Shown here one piece after another: positions 33,399-41,925 of a stretch of DNA of 64,000 bases (within the stretch, counting starts at the first letter, position 1; each line of letters begins with the position of its first letter). The DNA is from Bradyrhizobium sp. WSM1417. GTDB taxonomy: Bacteria > Pseudomonadota > Alphaproteobacteria > Rhizobiales > Xanthobacteraceae. The position numbers and the translations under genes were made by a program. Where the stretch lies: the NCBI RefSeq assembly GCF_000515415.1, contig NZ_KI911783.1:33501-97500 (forward strand). The letters run 5' to 3'. Under the pieces are notes generated by a model. That model was not told the DNA's origin and searched no databases. It saw only the letters and a list, made by a program, of their open reading frames with translations.

Positions 33399-35276
33399 CT
33401 ACCCGCCGAGCCCCTGCAGCACCAGCCGGTTCAGCCTTGCCGCAAACGCCGCCGGATCTTCCGGCAGTTCGCCGTCCAGGATCTGCGCCTGTTCGAGCAG
33501 GAGCAGACTCAGATCGTCGACCGCCTTCGAGCCGGCCTGAGCCTTCGTGATCGCCGTGACCAGCGGATGGCGCAGGTTGATCTCGAGGATCGGCTTGGTG
33601 CGCATGCCACGGTTTTGCTGGGCCAGGATGCGCTCGAGCTCGCGGCTCGGGCCCTGGCTGTCGGCAACGAGGCAGGACGCGGAACTGGTGAGGCGCGTCG
33701 ATGCCTTGACGTCGCTGACACGCTCGCCAAGCGCGGCCTTGATCACCGCGATGGTGGCACCCTCGTCGGCGGCCGGCTCGTCCTTTTTCGCTTCGTCCGC
33801 CTCGTCGACGCGCGGGATCAGCTCGAGATTGAGATCGCCCTGGCTTAGCGACTTCAGCGGCTTGCCGTCGAACTCAGATGGCATCGAAGTCCAGAAGGCG
33901 TCGACGGGATCGGATAGCAGCAGAACTTCGATGCCGCGCGCAGTCGCCGCCTCGAGCCTGGGGTTCGACTTCAACCGGTCGATGCTGTCGCCGACGAGAT
34001 AATAGATCTCGGTCTGATTCGGCTTGAAATCGGCGATGACCTCCTTGAGCGAGCGCTTCTCGCCCGCAGTCGTGGTGAAACGCGACAGCGCGAGCAGCTT
34101 TTCGCGGCGCTCGAAATCCTCGTAGATGCCTTCCTTCAGCACCGCGCCGAAGGCCTCCCAGATCTTCGCGAAGTTCTCCGGATCCTTCTCCGCAAGGCTT
34201 TCGAGCTCGGACAAGACGCGGGTCGCCACGGCCTTGCGGATCTGTGCGAGCTGCGGATTGTTCTGAAGCATCTCGCGGGAGATGTTGAGCGGGAGATCCT
34301 CGCTGTCGACGACGCCGCGGATGAAGCGGAGGTAGCCCGGCAGAAGATCGGCATCGTCGGTGATGAAGACGCGGCGGACATAGAGCTTGACGCGCCCCTT
34401 GCGGTTCGGCTCGAACAGGTCGAACGGCTTGGTCGAGGGCGCGAACAGCAGCACGGCGTAGGAGTAACGCCCCTCCGCGCGATAATGCAGCGTCATCGCG
34501 GGATCGTCGAAGGCGGAGGCGATCTGCTGATAGGCCTTCTTGTAGTCTTCCGGCGTGAGCTCGGATTTCGAGCGCTGCCACAGCGCGCTTGCAGAATTGA
34601 TCTGACGCGGTTCGCCCTCTTCAGGCACGAGCTCGATGGGGAAGAGGATGTTGTCGGAATAAGCGCCGACGATGCGCTCGATCTCGTAAGCTTCGAGATA
34701 TTTCTTCGCATCGTCCTTGAGATGCAGGACGATCTCGGTGCCGCGCTGCACGCGGCCCGCATCCTCCTCGCTGGCACGCGCGATCTCGAAGCCCGACCCG
34801 CCTGTGGACGTCCAGGTCCAGACGTCGCTCTCGCCGGCGCGGCGGCTGACCACGACGATCTTGTCGGCGACCATGAACGCGGAATAGAAGCCGACGCCGA
34901 ACTGGCCGATCAGGCCGAGACCATCCTTGGCCTCCTTGAGCTTCGACACGAAGGCCTTGGTGCCCGAGCGGGCGATGGTGCCGAGGTGGTCGATCAGCTC
35001 CTGCCGCTCCATGCCGATCCCGTTGTCGGCGATTGTCAGCGTCCCGGCCGTCTTGTTCGGAATAATCCGGATCTTGAGCGCGTCGCCCTCGCCCAGCAGC
35101 GCAGGACTCGCGATGGCCTCATAGCGCAGCTTGTCGCAGGCGTCCGATGCGTTGGAGACAAGCTCGCGCAGGAAGATATCGGTCTCGGAATAAACGGAGT
35201 GCACCATCAGGTGCAGAAGCTCGGAAACCTCGGCCTGGAAGGGCTGCGTATGCACAGCCGTGTCTGACGTCGTCAT
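33399..35276 (-). CDS. htpG: Chaperone HtpG (Hsp90)
   Basis: A 625-residue ATP-dependent chaperone. The N-terminal ATPase domain contains [23 protein letters not shown] and [16 protein letters not shown], which form the Bergerat ATP-binding site. Middle and C-terminal domains follow with [11 protein letters not shown]. It is convergent with the RND gene. The dimerisation end [17 protein letters not shown] is intact. Confidence 0.96.
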   Translation of the reverse strand: MTTSDTAVHTQPFQAEVSELLHLMVHSVYSETDIFLRELVSNASDACDKLRYEAIASPALLGEGDALKIRIIPNKTAGTLTIADNGIGMERQELIDHLGTIARSGTKAFVSKLKEAKDGLGLIGQFGVGFYSAFMVADKIVVVSRRAGESDVWTWTSTGGSGFEIARASEEDAGRVQRGTEIVLHLKDDAKKYLEAYEIERIVGAYSDNILFPIELVPEEGEPRQINSASALWQRSKSELTPEDYKKAYQQIASAFDDPAMTLHYRAEGRYSYAVLLFAPSTKPFDLFEPNRKGRVKLYVRRVFITDDADLLPGYLRFIRGVVDSEDLPLNISREMLQNNPQLAQIRKAVATRVLSELESLAEKDPENFAKIWEAFGAVLKEGIYEDFERREKLLALSRFTTTAGEKRSLKEVIADFKPNQTEIYYLVGDSIDRLKSNPRLEAATARGIEVLLLSDPVDAFWTSMPSEFDGKPLKSLSQGDLNLELIPRVDEADEAKKDEPAADEGATIAVIKAALGERVSDVKASTRLTSSASCLVADSQGPSRELERILAQQNRGMRTKPILEINLRHPLVTAITKAQAGSKAVDDLSLLLLEQAQILDGELPEDPAAFAARLNRLVLQGLGG

Positions 35277-35399
35277 GCGTTTACCCGGTCAATCGAAGGG
35301 GAAAAGAAACCCGGGATATAACGCGAGGGGGCAGGGGATCAAGTGGACGTCAGCAATCGCCCTCCGGGCGGAGGGCGACTTGTCCGTGGCAAATGCCGA

Positions 35400-35813
35400 T
35401 CAGGTCACGCAGCGACCGGGCTGGAGCAGTTTTGCGACCTCGGTCAGGGAGCTGACCATCGGCTCGCAGGCGATCGTCGGCTTTTTGCGGCTCTGCTTCT
35501 GGTCCGGGAGCAACACCGGCGGCTTGGCGTTGCCGGTCTCGATCACCGCGGGGACCCGCAGCAGGACCGACGTGTCGGCCAGATCATTCAGCCGCATCGA
35601 CACGGTCCGGGTTGGAACCTCCGCCTGCTTGATGTCGGCGAGCCGGTCGGCTTTGCTGGAGCGGTTGACGTTATGGCCCGGCTTGTCAGCGACCGCCTGC
35701 CAGCGGTCGGCCAGATCATGGCCGGAGGCCAGCTGCACGGCGCCCACCTGAACGGCGCCAAGCGTCGCGGCGAGCGCGACGGCGCCTAAAAATACCTTTT
35801 GGATCTGTGACAT
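35400..35813 (-). CDS. Hypothetical secreted protein
   Basis: A 137-residue protein with signal peptide MSQIQKVFLGAVALAATLGAVQVGA. The mature protein is polar with a C-terminal pair of Cys (IACEPMV and GRCVT). I do not recognise a domain. Start at 35813 was chosen over 35852 for the signal peptide. Confidence 0.6.
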   Translation of the reverse strand: MSQIQKVFLGAVALAATLGAVQVGAVQLASGHDLADRWQAVADKPGHNVNRSSKADRLADIKQAEVPTRTVSMRLNDLADTSVLLRVPAVIETGNAKPPVLLPDQKQSRKKPTIACEPMVSSLTEVAKLLQPGRCVT

Positions 35814-35949
35814 GGCTGTCGGTCCCTCGCCCCATGGCGATCGCGGGAACAACGCAACGAGAGGACCGGGAGTTCTCAGTCGTTAAGATCACTTAACCGT
35901 GTGCGAAAAAGGCACGCCCTCGCGAAAAATTCCCAGAAAAATTTCGCAA

Positions 35950-36066
35950 CCCCCTGGAACGACTTTCGCGGATCGGAGTCGTCTCAACAGCCGGCTATTC
36001 CCCCCTGCCCCATAAGCCGGCGACGTAGGGCGCGACTGTGGTGATGCCAGTCGCGCCTTACTTTTG
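35950..36066 (+). ncRNA. Candidate small regulatory RNA, three hairpins
   Basis: Three hairpins follow each other in an intergenic gap: ACGACT/AGTCGT (35959-35982), GCCGGCT/AGCCGGC with a C-rich loop containing CCCCCTGCCCC (35990-36021), and a perfect 10-bp stem GGCGCGACTG/CAGTCGCGCC (36029-36057) followed by TTACTTTT. The last one looks like a plus-strand intrinsic terminator, but no plus-strand gene precedes it. That order, with a C-rich exposed loop that could pair with ribosome-binding sites, is typical of sRNAs. The 5' end is not defined. Confidence 0.45.
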
Positions 36067-36074
36067 TCTGGCGT

Positions 36075-36674
36075 TCAGTTCGCCTTCCCCGCGAGCCACT
36101 CCTGCCCCTGCCCATAGAGCTTCTCGACCTCAGGCCCGGTCAGACCCGGCATGTCGCGCTTGACCTTGTAGCCGATCAGCTCCTGCATGTAGGCGAGGTG
36201 GCGGTAGCCTTCCGGGAGCGCGGCAAGGGCTTTCTGGTCGAGCTGAAGTGTCGCGGCGGGATCGACCGGGTCGATCCGGTCCTTCTCGTAGATCGGCTGG
36301 CGGCGGACGATGCCCCATTTTCCCTGCCGCTTCTCCAGGAAATCGTAGAAGCGCCCGGTGCAGACGACGTCGCAGGGCACGTCGTGCACCGGCGCGCGCT
36401 GCGAGATGGTCATCTTGGTCTGCGCGATGGCGCGCGCCCCCTCGAGGTCGATGCTGCAGCCCCCAAGGAAATGCAGGATGCGCACGCCCTTGGCGAACCC
36501 CTCCTGGCTGACCCGCATGAAATCCCGCGCCGGCCCCTGAAACCAGGTGGCGGACATCCAGCCTTCTTCATGCCAGACGGTGGCGAAGCGCTCCCAGTCG
36601 CCGGCATCTCGCCACACCGCCCAGTTCTCGACGAGATCGCGGATGGCGAGGCGATCGAGGAGTTGCTGGTCCAT
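36075..36674 (-). CDS. NTF2/SnoaL-like family protein
   Basis: A 199-residue protein beginning MDQQLLDRLAIRDLVENWAVWRDAGDWERFATVWHEEGWMSATWF, the typical opening of SnoaL-like cone-fold proteins (NTF2 superfamily). Family members are isomerases, cyclases, dehydratases or ring-hydroxylating dioxygenase small subunits. No catalytic assignment is possible. Start 36674 removes a poor extension to 36716. Confidence 0.78.
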   Translation of the reverse strand: MDQQLLDRLAIRDLVENWAVWRDAGDWERFATVWHEEGWMSATWFQGPARDFMRVSQEGFAKGVRILHFLGGCSIDLEGARAIAQTKMTISQRAPVHDVPCDVVCTGRFYDFLEKRQGKWGIVRRQPIYEKDRIDPVDPAATLQLDQKALAALPEGYRHLAYMQELIGYKVKRDMPGLTGPEVEKLYGQGQEWLAGKAN

Positions 36675-36852
36675 GATGCGAAATCTCCGGTGTTTCGAAG
36701 CAGTTATGGATGTCATCGGCCCGAGATATCAACGGGGCAATTTGCCCGGCGTCAAGCGGGCTTCCCGGCCGATCGAATCGCCCCACACAAGCGCGACGCG
36801 ATACGAGCAGCGAGCCTTGCAATCAACCTGATGGCGACTAGTATCCGCGCCG

Positions 36853-37710
36853 ATGCAGATGAAACTCCCCTTGCTTGCCGCCCTCCTCGTATTGCTGGCG
36901 GCTTTCCCCGCCCATGCGCAGACTGCCCCCCAGAGCGAAAGTGTCAAAGCCTGGAAAGCGGGGCTGTCGGCACACATTGCCCGCAACAGGTTTTTCCCTG
37001 TTGAAGCATGGGGGCAAACCGGCAAGGCCAAGATCGCGTTCGTCATCGATCGCTCTGGCAGGTTGATCTCGCGGGCGCTGGCCGAGAGCGCCGGCTCGCG
37101 GTCGCTCGACGACGCCGCTATGGCGATCATTGCCCGCGCCGCCCCGTTTCCGGCGCCGCCTTCGGAGTTGAAGGACGCCTCGTTTGATTTCACCGTGACG
37201 ATTGACTTCAGCGGCCGTCAATTCCTGGTGCCATCTTCCGGGCTGGTGCTGAGCAGGCCGGGTGCCATCCTCACGGAGTCCGATGCGATGGCTGCCTGGC
37301 GCAAGGCGGTCACCGAGCATGCCTGGCGCCACATCGCGTTTCCTCCGAAGGCGATCGGCCAACGGGGCGATGCCGGCGTCACTTTCGTGATCGACCGGTC
37401 GGGCAAATTGATCTCGAGTGCGCTGGTGGAGAGCACCGGCTCAGCGTTGCTCGATGAAGAGGCGCTCGCGATGATCGAGCGATCTCAACCATTCCCGGAG
37501 CCGCCCGCCGCGGCGAAGGATGATCTCCAGAGTGTGACAATCCTCGTGACATTCGACGGGACACCACGGCCCCCGGCAGGACCGTCGCCTGAGCGCGAAA
37601 AATTGCTCCAGTCATGGATCGAGGACCAGGCCAAGCTCAATGCGAAATCCCTTGGGCCGAACGATACCAAGCTGAATTCCATGCTTCGCAGCATTTGCCG
37701 CGGTTGCTGA
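36853..37710 (+). CDS. Protein with two TonB C-terminal domains
   Basis: A 285-residue protein with signal peptide MKLPLLAALLVLLAAFPAHA, then two TonB_C-like repeats: about 35-120 (KIAFVIDRSGRLISRALAES...LDDAAMAIIARAAPFPAPP) and about 155-240 (VTFVIDRSGKLISSALVEST...LDEEALAMIERSQPFPEPP). The N-terminal membrane anchor and Pro-rich linker of a classical TonB are missing, so it cannot transduce energy alone in the standard way. It may be a soluble periplasmic partner or compete for TonB boxes. The C-terminus is basic with Cys. Confidence 0.8.
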   Translation: MQMKLPLLAALLVLLAAFPAHAQTAPQSESVKAWKAGLSAHIARNRFFPVEAWGQTGKAKIAFVIDRSGRLISRALAESAGSRSLDDAAMAIIARAAPFPAPPSELKDASFDFTVTIDFSGRQFLVPSSGLVLSRPGAILTESDAMAAWRKAVTEHAWRHIAFPPKAIGQRGDAGVTFVIDRSGKLISSALVESTGSALLDEEALAMIERSQPFPEPPAAAKDDLQSVTILVTFDGTPRPPAGPSPEREKLLQSWIEDQAKLNAKSLGPNDTKLNSMLRSICRGC

Positions 37711-37730
37711 GGCAGGGTATCGGCGAACAA

Positions 37731-37764
37731 AAACGGCGCGCCTTGCGACGCGCCGTTTCTGTTT
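37731..37764. terminator. Bidirectional terminator between tonB-like gene and phyR
   Basis: AAACGGCGCG pairs with CGCGCCGTTT across a short loop, followed by CTGTTTC; the reverse strand also has an A/T-rich flank (CAAAAACGG). It lies between the convergent ends of the TonB_C gene and phyR. Confidence 0.8.
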
Positions 37765-37777
37765 CGGAGAGGCTTGC

Positions 37778-38584
37778 TTAAGCCGCCGGCACTTTCGGCG
37801 CGCGATTGCGCGAGTTGCGCTGGAAGAACAGCGCCTGGCTCGCCACTGCCGACACCATCGCCGGCTGGAACGGTTTTGAGATCAGGAACGCCGGCTCGGG
37901 GCGCTCTCCGGTAAGGAAGCGTTCCGGGTACGCCGTGATGAACACCACCGGCACTTCGAAGGTGCGGAGCAGCTCGTTGACGGCGTCAAGGCCCGACGAG
38001 CCGTCGGCGAGCTGGATGTCGGCGAGGATCAGGCCGGGCCGCTTGTTCTTGGCCAGTGCGACCGCATCGGCGTGGGTGCGGGCGACGCCGACGACATTGT
38101 GGCCGAGATTCTTCACCAGGCTTTCGAGGTCCATGGCGATGAAGGTCTCATCCTCGATGATCAGCACATCGGTGGCGATCTCGGCGGCCATCTCACGCCC
38201 TGCGGCATCCGCAAGCCGGCGCGTCTCGCCCACGTCGGTGCCAAGAATGTAGCCGACCTCTTCCTCCGAAAATCCCTCGAGCGAGAGCAGCAGGAAGGCT
38301 TGCCGCGGTAACGGCGTGATGTTCGACAGCCGTCGCTCCGGGGGCATCGGCAGGTTCGTCACCTCGGAATCGTCGTTGACGGAAACGGAATTCCAGATCT
38401 GGGTGAACAGCCGAAACAGGCCGGCGCGCGGCCCGTGGCTCTCGTCGAGCACCGACGGATCTCCCAGCATGGCTTCCAACATGGCTGCGACATAGGCGTC
38501 ACCGGAGGACTGGCTGCCCGTCAGGGCGCGTGCGTACCGGCGCAACAACGGCAAGTGTTCAGCAACAAGCTGTGAACGGGACAT
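37778..38584 (-). CDS. phyR: General stress response regulator PhyR
   Basis: A 268-residue response regulator with an N-terminal sigma-factor-like domain (residues 1-130, LPLLRRYARALTGSQSSGDAYVAAM and LPRQAFLLLSLEGFSEEEVGYILG) and a C-terminal receiver domain (from VLIIEDETFIAMDLE), with the phospho-acceptor Asp in LILADIQLADGSSG. When phosphorylated it binds NepR and frees EcfG. Start ATG at 38584; a GTG lies at 38590. It faces nepR-ecfG across a palindromic promoter. Confidence 0.95.
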   Translation of the reverse strand: MSRSQLVAEHLPLLRRYARALTGSQSSGDAYVAAMLEAMLGDPSVLDESHGPRAGLFRLFTQIWNSVSVNDDSEVTNLPMPPERRLSNITPLPRQAFLLLSLEGFSEEEVGYILGTDVGETRRLADAAGREMAAEIATDVLIIEDETFIAMDLESLVKNLGHNVVGVARTHADAVALAKNKRPGLILADIQLADGSSGLDAVNELLRTFEVPVVFITAYPERFLTGERPEPAFLISKPFQPAMVSAVASQALFFQRNSRNRAPKVPAA

Positions 38585-38662
38585 CCCCACTCCATATATC
38601 TTCGGGCCGACCTTGACGTGCAGGCGTTAGGCGGGGGGCCCGGGTTCCCCTGCTGGGCTGAT

Positions 38663-38722
38663 TACGCCTCAGACGGAGAAAAGTTCCGCATGAGGGCGGA
38701 ACTTTTTCTCGCAGCTCGCATT
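38663..38722. promoter_or_regulatory. Palindromic back-to-back EcfG-type promoters
   Basis: GAGAAAAGTTCCGC (38676-38689) and GCGGAACTTTTTCTC (38696-38710) are inverted copies with a 6-bp spacer. Each carries GGAAC, the -35 element of EcfG promoters. On the minus strand GGAAC is followed after 16 bp by CGTA, on the plus strand after 16 bp by CATT; the consensus -10 is CGTT, one mismatch in each. Both give about 70 nt leaders to phyR and nepR. Autoregulation by EcfG is inferred. Confidence 0.6.
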
Positions 38723-38804
38723 GAGCCTATCCAGGGAACGGCTCCCGGTTGAGAGAACTTCTCGATTTTACAGTCACTTAACTCGGGGAAACGTGGAACA
38801 GGTC

Positions 38805-39038
38805 ATGAAAGATCTCAAGTCTCAAGCCAGCAAAAGCACGACCCCCGGCAAGGGAGGGCTCACTCCGGAGATCCAATCCCGGATCGGGCACCAGCTGCGC
38901 GCCATGTACGACGATGTGGTGCGGCAGGGGGTTCCGGACCGGTTCGCGGAACTGATCAAGAAACTTGATGCGCCGGGAGCGACACCCCAAGTGGAAAATG
39001 GTGGCGGTTCTAACGACAACAACAATGGGAGGGATTGA
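38805..39038 (+). CDS. nepR: Anti-sigma factor NepR
   Basis: A 77-residue protein with the conserved NepR core IGHQLRAMYDDVVRQGVPDRF (two helices, given here by its parts IGHQLRAMYDD and VPDRFAELIKKLD). It binds EcfG and blocks it until phosphorylated PhyR takes its place. The start at 38805 is preferred to the extended frame from 38721. Its stop overlaps the ecfG start by one base (TGATG). Confidence 0.92.
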   Translation: MKDLKSQASKSTTPGKGGLTPEIQSRIGHQLRAMYDDVVRQGVPDRFAELIKKLDAPGATPQVENGGGSNDNNNGRD

Positions 39039-39586
39039 TGCCTCTCACGGACTCCCTGCGTAACGACATCCTGGCGGCCGTGCCCAGTCTGCGCGCGTTC
39101 GCCATCTCGCTCAGCGGCAATGCCGATCGCGCCGACGATCTGGTCCAGGAGACGCTGTTGCGCGCGCTCGCCAACATCGACTCGTTCCAGCCCGGCTCCA
39201 ATCTGCCGGCGTGGCTGTTCACGATCCTGCGCAACCTGTTCCGCTCCGACTATCGCAAGCGGCGGCGGGAAGTCGAGGATGCCGAAGGCAACTATGCCAA
39301 GACGCTGAAGACGCAGCCCTCGCAGAACGCGCATCTCGAGTTCGAGGAATTCCGCACGGCGCTCGACAAGCTTCCGCAGGACCAGCGTGAAGCGCTGATC
39401 CTCGTCGGCGCCTCCGGCTTCTCCTATGAGGATGCGGCCTCGATCTGCGGCTGCGCGGTGGGCACGATCAAGAGCCGCGTCAACCGTGCGCGCTCCAAGC
39501 TCGCGGCGCTGCTCTATGTCGACGGCGCCGAGGATTTCGGGCCCGACGAGACCATTCGCGCCGTGATCGGCGGCAGCGGCGGCTGA
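39038..39586 (+). CDS. ecfG: General stress sigma factor EcfG
   Basis: A 182-residue ECF15 sigma factor. Region 2 is ADDLVQETLLRALANIDSFQPG, region 4 is REALILVGASGFSYEDAASICGCAVGTIKSRVNRARSKL, with a short linker. It directs RNA polymerase to GGAAC-type promoters under osmotic, oxidative and desiccation stress. ATG at 39038 shares a base with the nepR stop. The stress sensor kinase is not in the window. Confidence 0.94.
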   Translation: MPLTDSLRNDILAAVPSLRAFAISLSGNADRADDLVQETLLRALANIDSFQPGSNLPAWLFTILRNLFRSDYRKRRREVEDAEGNYAKTLKTQPSQNAHLEFEEFRTALDKLPQDQREALILVGASGFSYEDAASICGCAVGTIKSRVNRARSKLAALLYVDGAEDFGPDETIRAVIGGSGG

Positions 39587-39617
39587 CCGCCGGCGTCAAT
39601 CGGACTGAGACCGCGAT

Positions 39618-39644
39618 GAAGGCGGCCGCTTCCGCGGCCGTCTT
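39618..39644 (+). terminator. Hairpin after ecfG
   Basis: GAAGGCGGCCGC pairs with GCGGCCGTCTTC (one G-T pair), 31 bp past the ecfG stop, with only a weak T-rich flank. It could also end the convergent nitroreductase transcript. Confidence 0.55.
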
Positions 39645-39705
39645 CGCATGTCTGAAGTGATCATGTCTGAAGCGTGAAACTTGATGCGTGCCTGCGTAGC
39701 CTCGA

Positions 39706-40404
39706 TCACTCGTCCACGAAGGTCACGGTCTCGGCCACGCTCGCACGCGACGTGCGGTAGCTGTTGACCTTGTGGGCGTTGTCGGCATAGCCGAACGAGA
39801 TGCCGCAAACGATGCGGCGGTCAGCTGGCAGATTGAAATGGCGGCGGATCAGGCCGGAGTGGCGCGCGAGCGCCGCCTGGGGAATGGTGCCGAGCCCGAG
39901 CGCCTGCGCGGCCAGCATGAAGTTCGAGACATAGGCGCCGCAATCGATCGCACCGTAGATGCCGAGCGGCTCGTCGGTGTGGATGATGGCCACATGCGGC
40001 GCGCCGAAGAAATTGTAGTTCTGCAGCGCCTGCTTCGCGTACGCCGCCTTGTCTCCGCGCGCGATGCCGAGCGTGTTGTAGAGCTGGAAGCCGCTCTCGC
40101 GGCGGCGTTCGAGATAGGCGCCGAGATATTCCCGGGGCGGCGGGAAATCATAGTCGTCCCCGAGACCGCCCGAAGCCTCCTTGTAGATTAGCTTGCGGAA
40201 ACGCTCCTTGGCTTCGCCGCTGGCGATGACGACCTGCCAGGGCTGGCTGTTGCACCACGACGCCGTGCGCTGCGCGGTCGTCAGCACATGTTCGATCGTC
40301 GCGCGATCGACTTCCTTGGCCAGGAAGGCACGGACCGAGTAGCGCTCGTTGAGCAGCTCTTCGAGCACGCCGATGCGGTCGTTTTGCTTTACTTGTGCGT
40401 CCAT
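39706..40404 (-). CDS. Nitroreductase family protein
   Basis: A 232-residue flavoprotein. RYSVRAFLAKEVDRATIEHVL, ASWCNSQPWQVVIASGEAKERF (parts shown) and YVSNFMLAAQALGLGTIPQAAL match the FMN-binding nitroreductase fold, and the C-terminus CGISFGYADNAHKVN is typical. Substrates in this family include nitroaromatics, quinones and flavins. Adjacent catabolic genes do not fix the role. Confidence 0.88.
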   Translation of the reverse strand: MDAQVKQNDRIGVLEELLNERYSVRAFLAKEVDRATIEHVLTTAQRTASWCNSQPWQVVIASGEAKERFRKLIYKEASGGLGDDYDFPPPREYLGAYLERRRESGFQLYNTLGIARGDKAAYAKQALQNYNFFGAPHVAIIHTDEPLGIYGAIDCGAYVSNFMLAAQALGLGTIPQAALARHSGLIRRHFNLPADRRIVCGISFGYADNAHKVNSYRTSRASVAETVTFVDE

Positions 40405-40428
40405 GGATCAACTCGCGCCTTCTCTTCG

Positions 40429-40524
40429 TAAGGTGGGCAAAGGCGCATAGCGCCGTGCCCACCGACAGACTTACCTCGGCGCATCTGCATATGGTGGGCA
40501 CGCTTCGCTTTGCCCACCCCTACG
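40429..40524. repeat. Palindromic intergenic repeat, family C
   Basis: GTAAGGTGGGCAAAGGCGC...CGTGCCCACCG on one side and TGGTGGGCACGCTTCGCTTTG...CCACCCCTAC on the other are imperfect inverted copies of a GGTGGGCAAAGCGAAGCGTGCCCACC-like unit. It fills the gap between the nitroreductase start and the first acyl-CoA dehydrogenase stop. Confidence 0.7.
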
Positions 40525-40543
40525 GATACAGCGAGAAGCTAGA

Positions 40544-41788
40544 TCACCGTCCCTTGGTCGGGATCTTGTTATACGGCACGTCCTTGTCGACGCGGATATC
40601 GCCCGGCAGTCCCAGCACGCGCTCGGCGATGATGTTGCGCAAAATCTCGTCTGTGCCGCCCGCGATGCGCATCGAGGGCGAGGACAGCAGCATCTGCTGA
40701 AACTGGCCCTGAACGGTTTCCTCGTCGCTGCCTGTGAGAACGCCGGCCGCGCCCTGGAGGTCCATGGCATAGGTCGCGATGTCCTGCAGCATCATGCCGG
40801 AGACGAGCTTGCCAATCGAATTCTCCGGCCCCGGCCGTTCACCCTTGGAAAGCGCCGAGATCGCCCGGTAGCTGGTGTATTTCAGCCCGCTCGACTTCAC
40901 CGCCCAGCTCGCGAGTTTTGAGCGCACGGCGGGATCGTCGATGGCGAGGCCATCCTCCAGCATCAGATTGGAGCAGAACTCGAACATCTCGGGGACGCCG
41001 GTCGCAACCCGCGAGCCGATCGACATCCGCTCGTTCATCAGCGTGGTCAGCGACACGCTCCAGCCCTCGCCGACGGCGCCGAGGCGCTGGCTGTCGGGAA
41101 TGACGACGTCGGTGAAATAGACCTCGTTGAACTCCTGCATGCCGTTGGCCTGCTTGATCGGGCGCACCTCGACGCCGGGGCTCTTCATGTCCAGGAAGAA
41201 CATGGTGAGCCCCTTGTGCTTGGGCACATTGGGATCGGTGCGCGCGATCAAAAGTCCGTAGTCGGAATAGTGCGCACCGGAGGTCCAGATCTTCTGACCG
41301 TTGACGACCCAATTATCGCCCGTCTTCTCCGCGCGCGTGCGCAAGCCCGCGACGTCGGAGCCCGCCGACGGCTCGGAGAACAGCTGGCACCAGATCTCCT
41401 CGCCTGCGGCCAGCTTCGGCAAATGGCGCCGCTTGGCGTCCTCGCTGCCAAAAGCCATCACGGTTGGGCCGCACATGCCCTCGCCGATCTGGAACGGCTG
41501 CGTCAGCTTGCCGTAGACGCCTTCCTCCTGCTGCCAGATCACCCGCTCGATCGGCGTCGCACCGCGGCCACCATATTCCTTCGGCCAATGCAGGCAGGCC
41601 CAATTGCCTTCGGCCTTCTTCTTCTGCCAGGCCTTGCCGACATCGACGATGTCGTGGTTGGCGAGCCGGATGCGGCCGAGCGAGGACTTTGACAGCTCCG
41701 CCAAAAACTCCTTCGGCGCATTGGCCTCGACCCATTTGCGCGCGGTCTCGCGGAATGCGGCTTCCTGCGGGGTGTCGTCGAAATTCAT
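40544..41788 (-). CDS. Acyl-CoA dehydrogenase (paralogue 1)
   Basis: A 414-residue FAD enzyme that introduces the alpha-beta double bond in acyl-CoAs. MNFDDTPQEAAFRETARKWVEANAP opens the N-terminal helical domain; SEPSAGSDVAGLRTRAEKTGDNWVVNGQKIWTSGAHY (parts: EPSAGSDVAGLRTRAE, VVNGQKIWTSG) is the beta-domain signature; the C-terminus has GTDEILRNIIAERVLGLPGDIR. It is a close paralogue of the upstream gene and probably forms a heteromer or covers another substrate. Confidence 0.92.
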   Translation of the reverse strand: MNFDDTPQEAAFRETARKWVEANAPKEFLAELSKSSLGRIRLANHDIVDVGKAWQKKKAEGNWACLHWPKEYGGRGATPIERVIWQQEEGVYGKLTQPFQIGEGMCGPTVMAFGSEDAKRRHLPKLAAGEEIWCQLFSEPSAGSDVAGLRTRAEKTGDNWVVNGQKIWTSGAHYSDYGLLIARTDPNVPKHKGLTMFFLDMKSPGVEVRPIKQANGMQEFNEVYFTDVVIPDSQRLGAVGEGWSVSLTTLMNERMSIGSRVATGVPEMFEFCSNLMLEDGLAIDDPAVRSKLASWAVKSSGLKYTSYRAISALSKGERPGPENSIGKLVSGMMLQDIATYAMDLQGAAGVLTGSDEETVQGQFQQMLLSSPSMRIAGGTDEILRNIIAERVLGLPGDIRVDKDVPYNKIPTKGR

Positions 41789-41822
41789 GGCGGACCTCTT
41801 CGTTCTTGCTCTGTCTTAGTCC

Positions 41823-41924
41823 CTCATGGTGAGGAGGCGCGCAGCGCCGTCTCGAACCACGAGGCCCCAGTCGGGCCTGCATCCTTCGAGACGCCGCGTT
41901 CCGCGGCTCCTCAGGATGAGGATC
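41823..41924. repeat. Palindromic intergenic repeat, family D, inside the acyl-CoA dehydrogenase operon
   Basis: CTCATGGTGAGGAGGCGCGC and a reverse copy that ends CGGCTCCTCAGGATGAGG form inverted arms of about 37 bp (roughly 75-80 percent alike by eye), with GTCTCGAA/TTCGAGAC inside. It separates two co-directional genes, so transcription would have to pass through a strong hairpin. Confidence 0.7.
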
Positions 41925-41925
41925 A

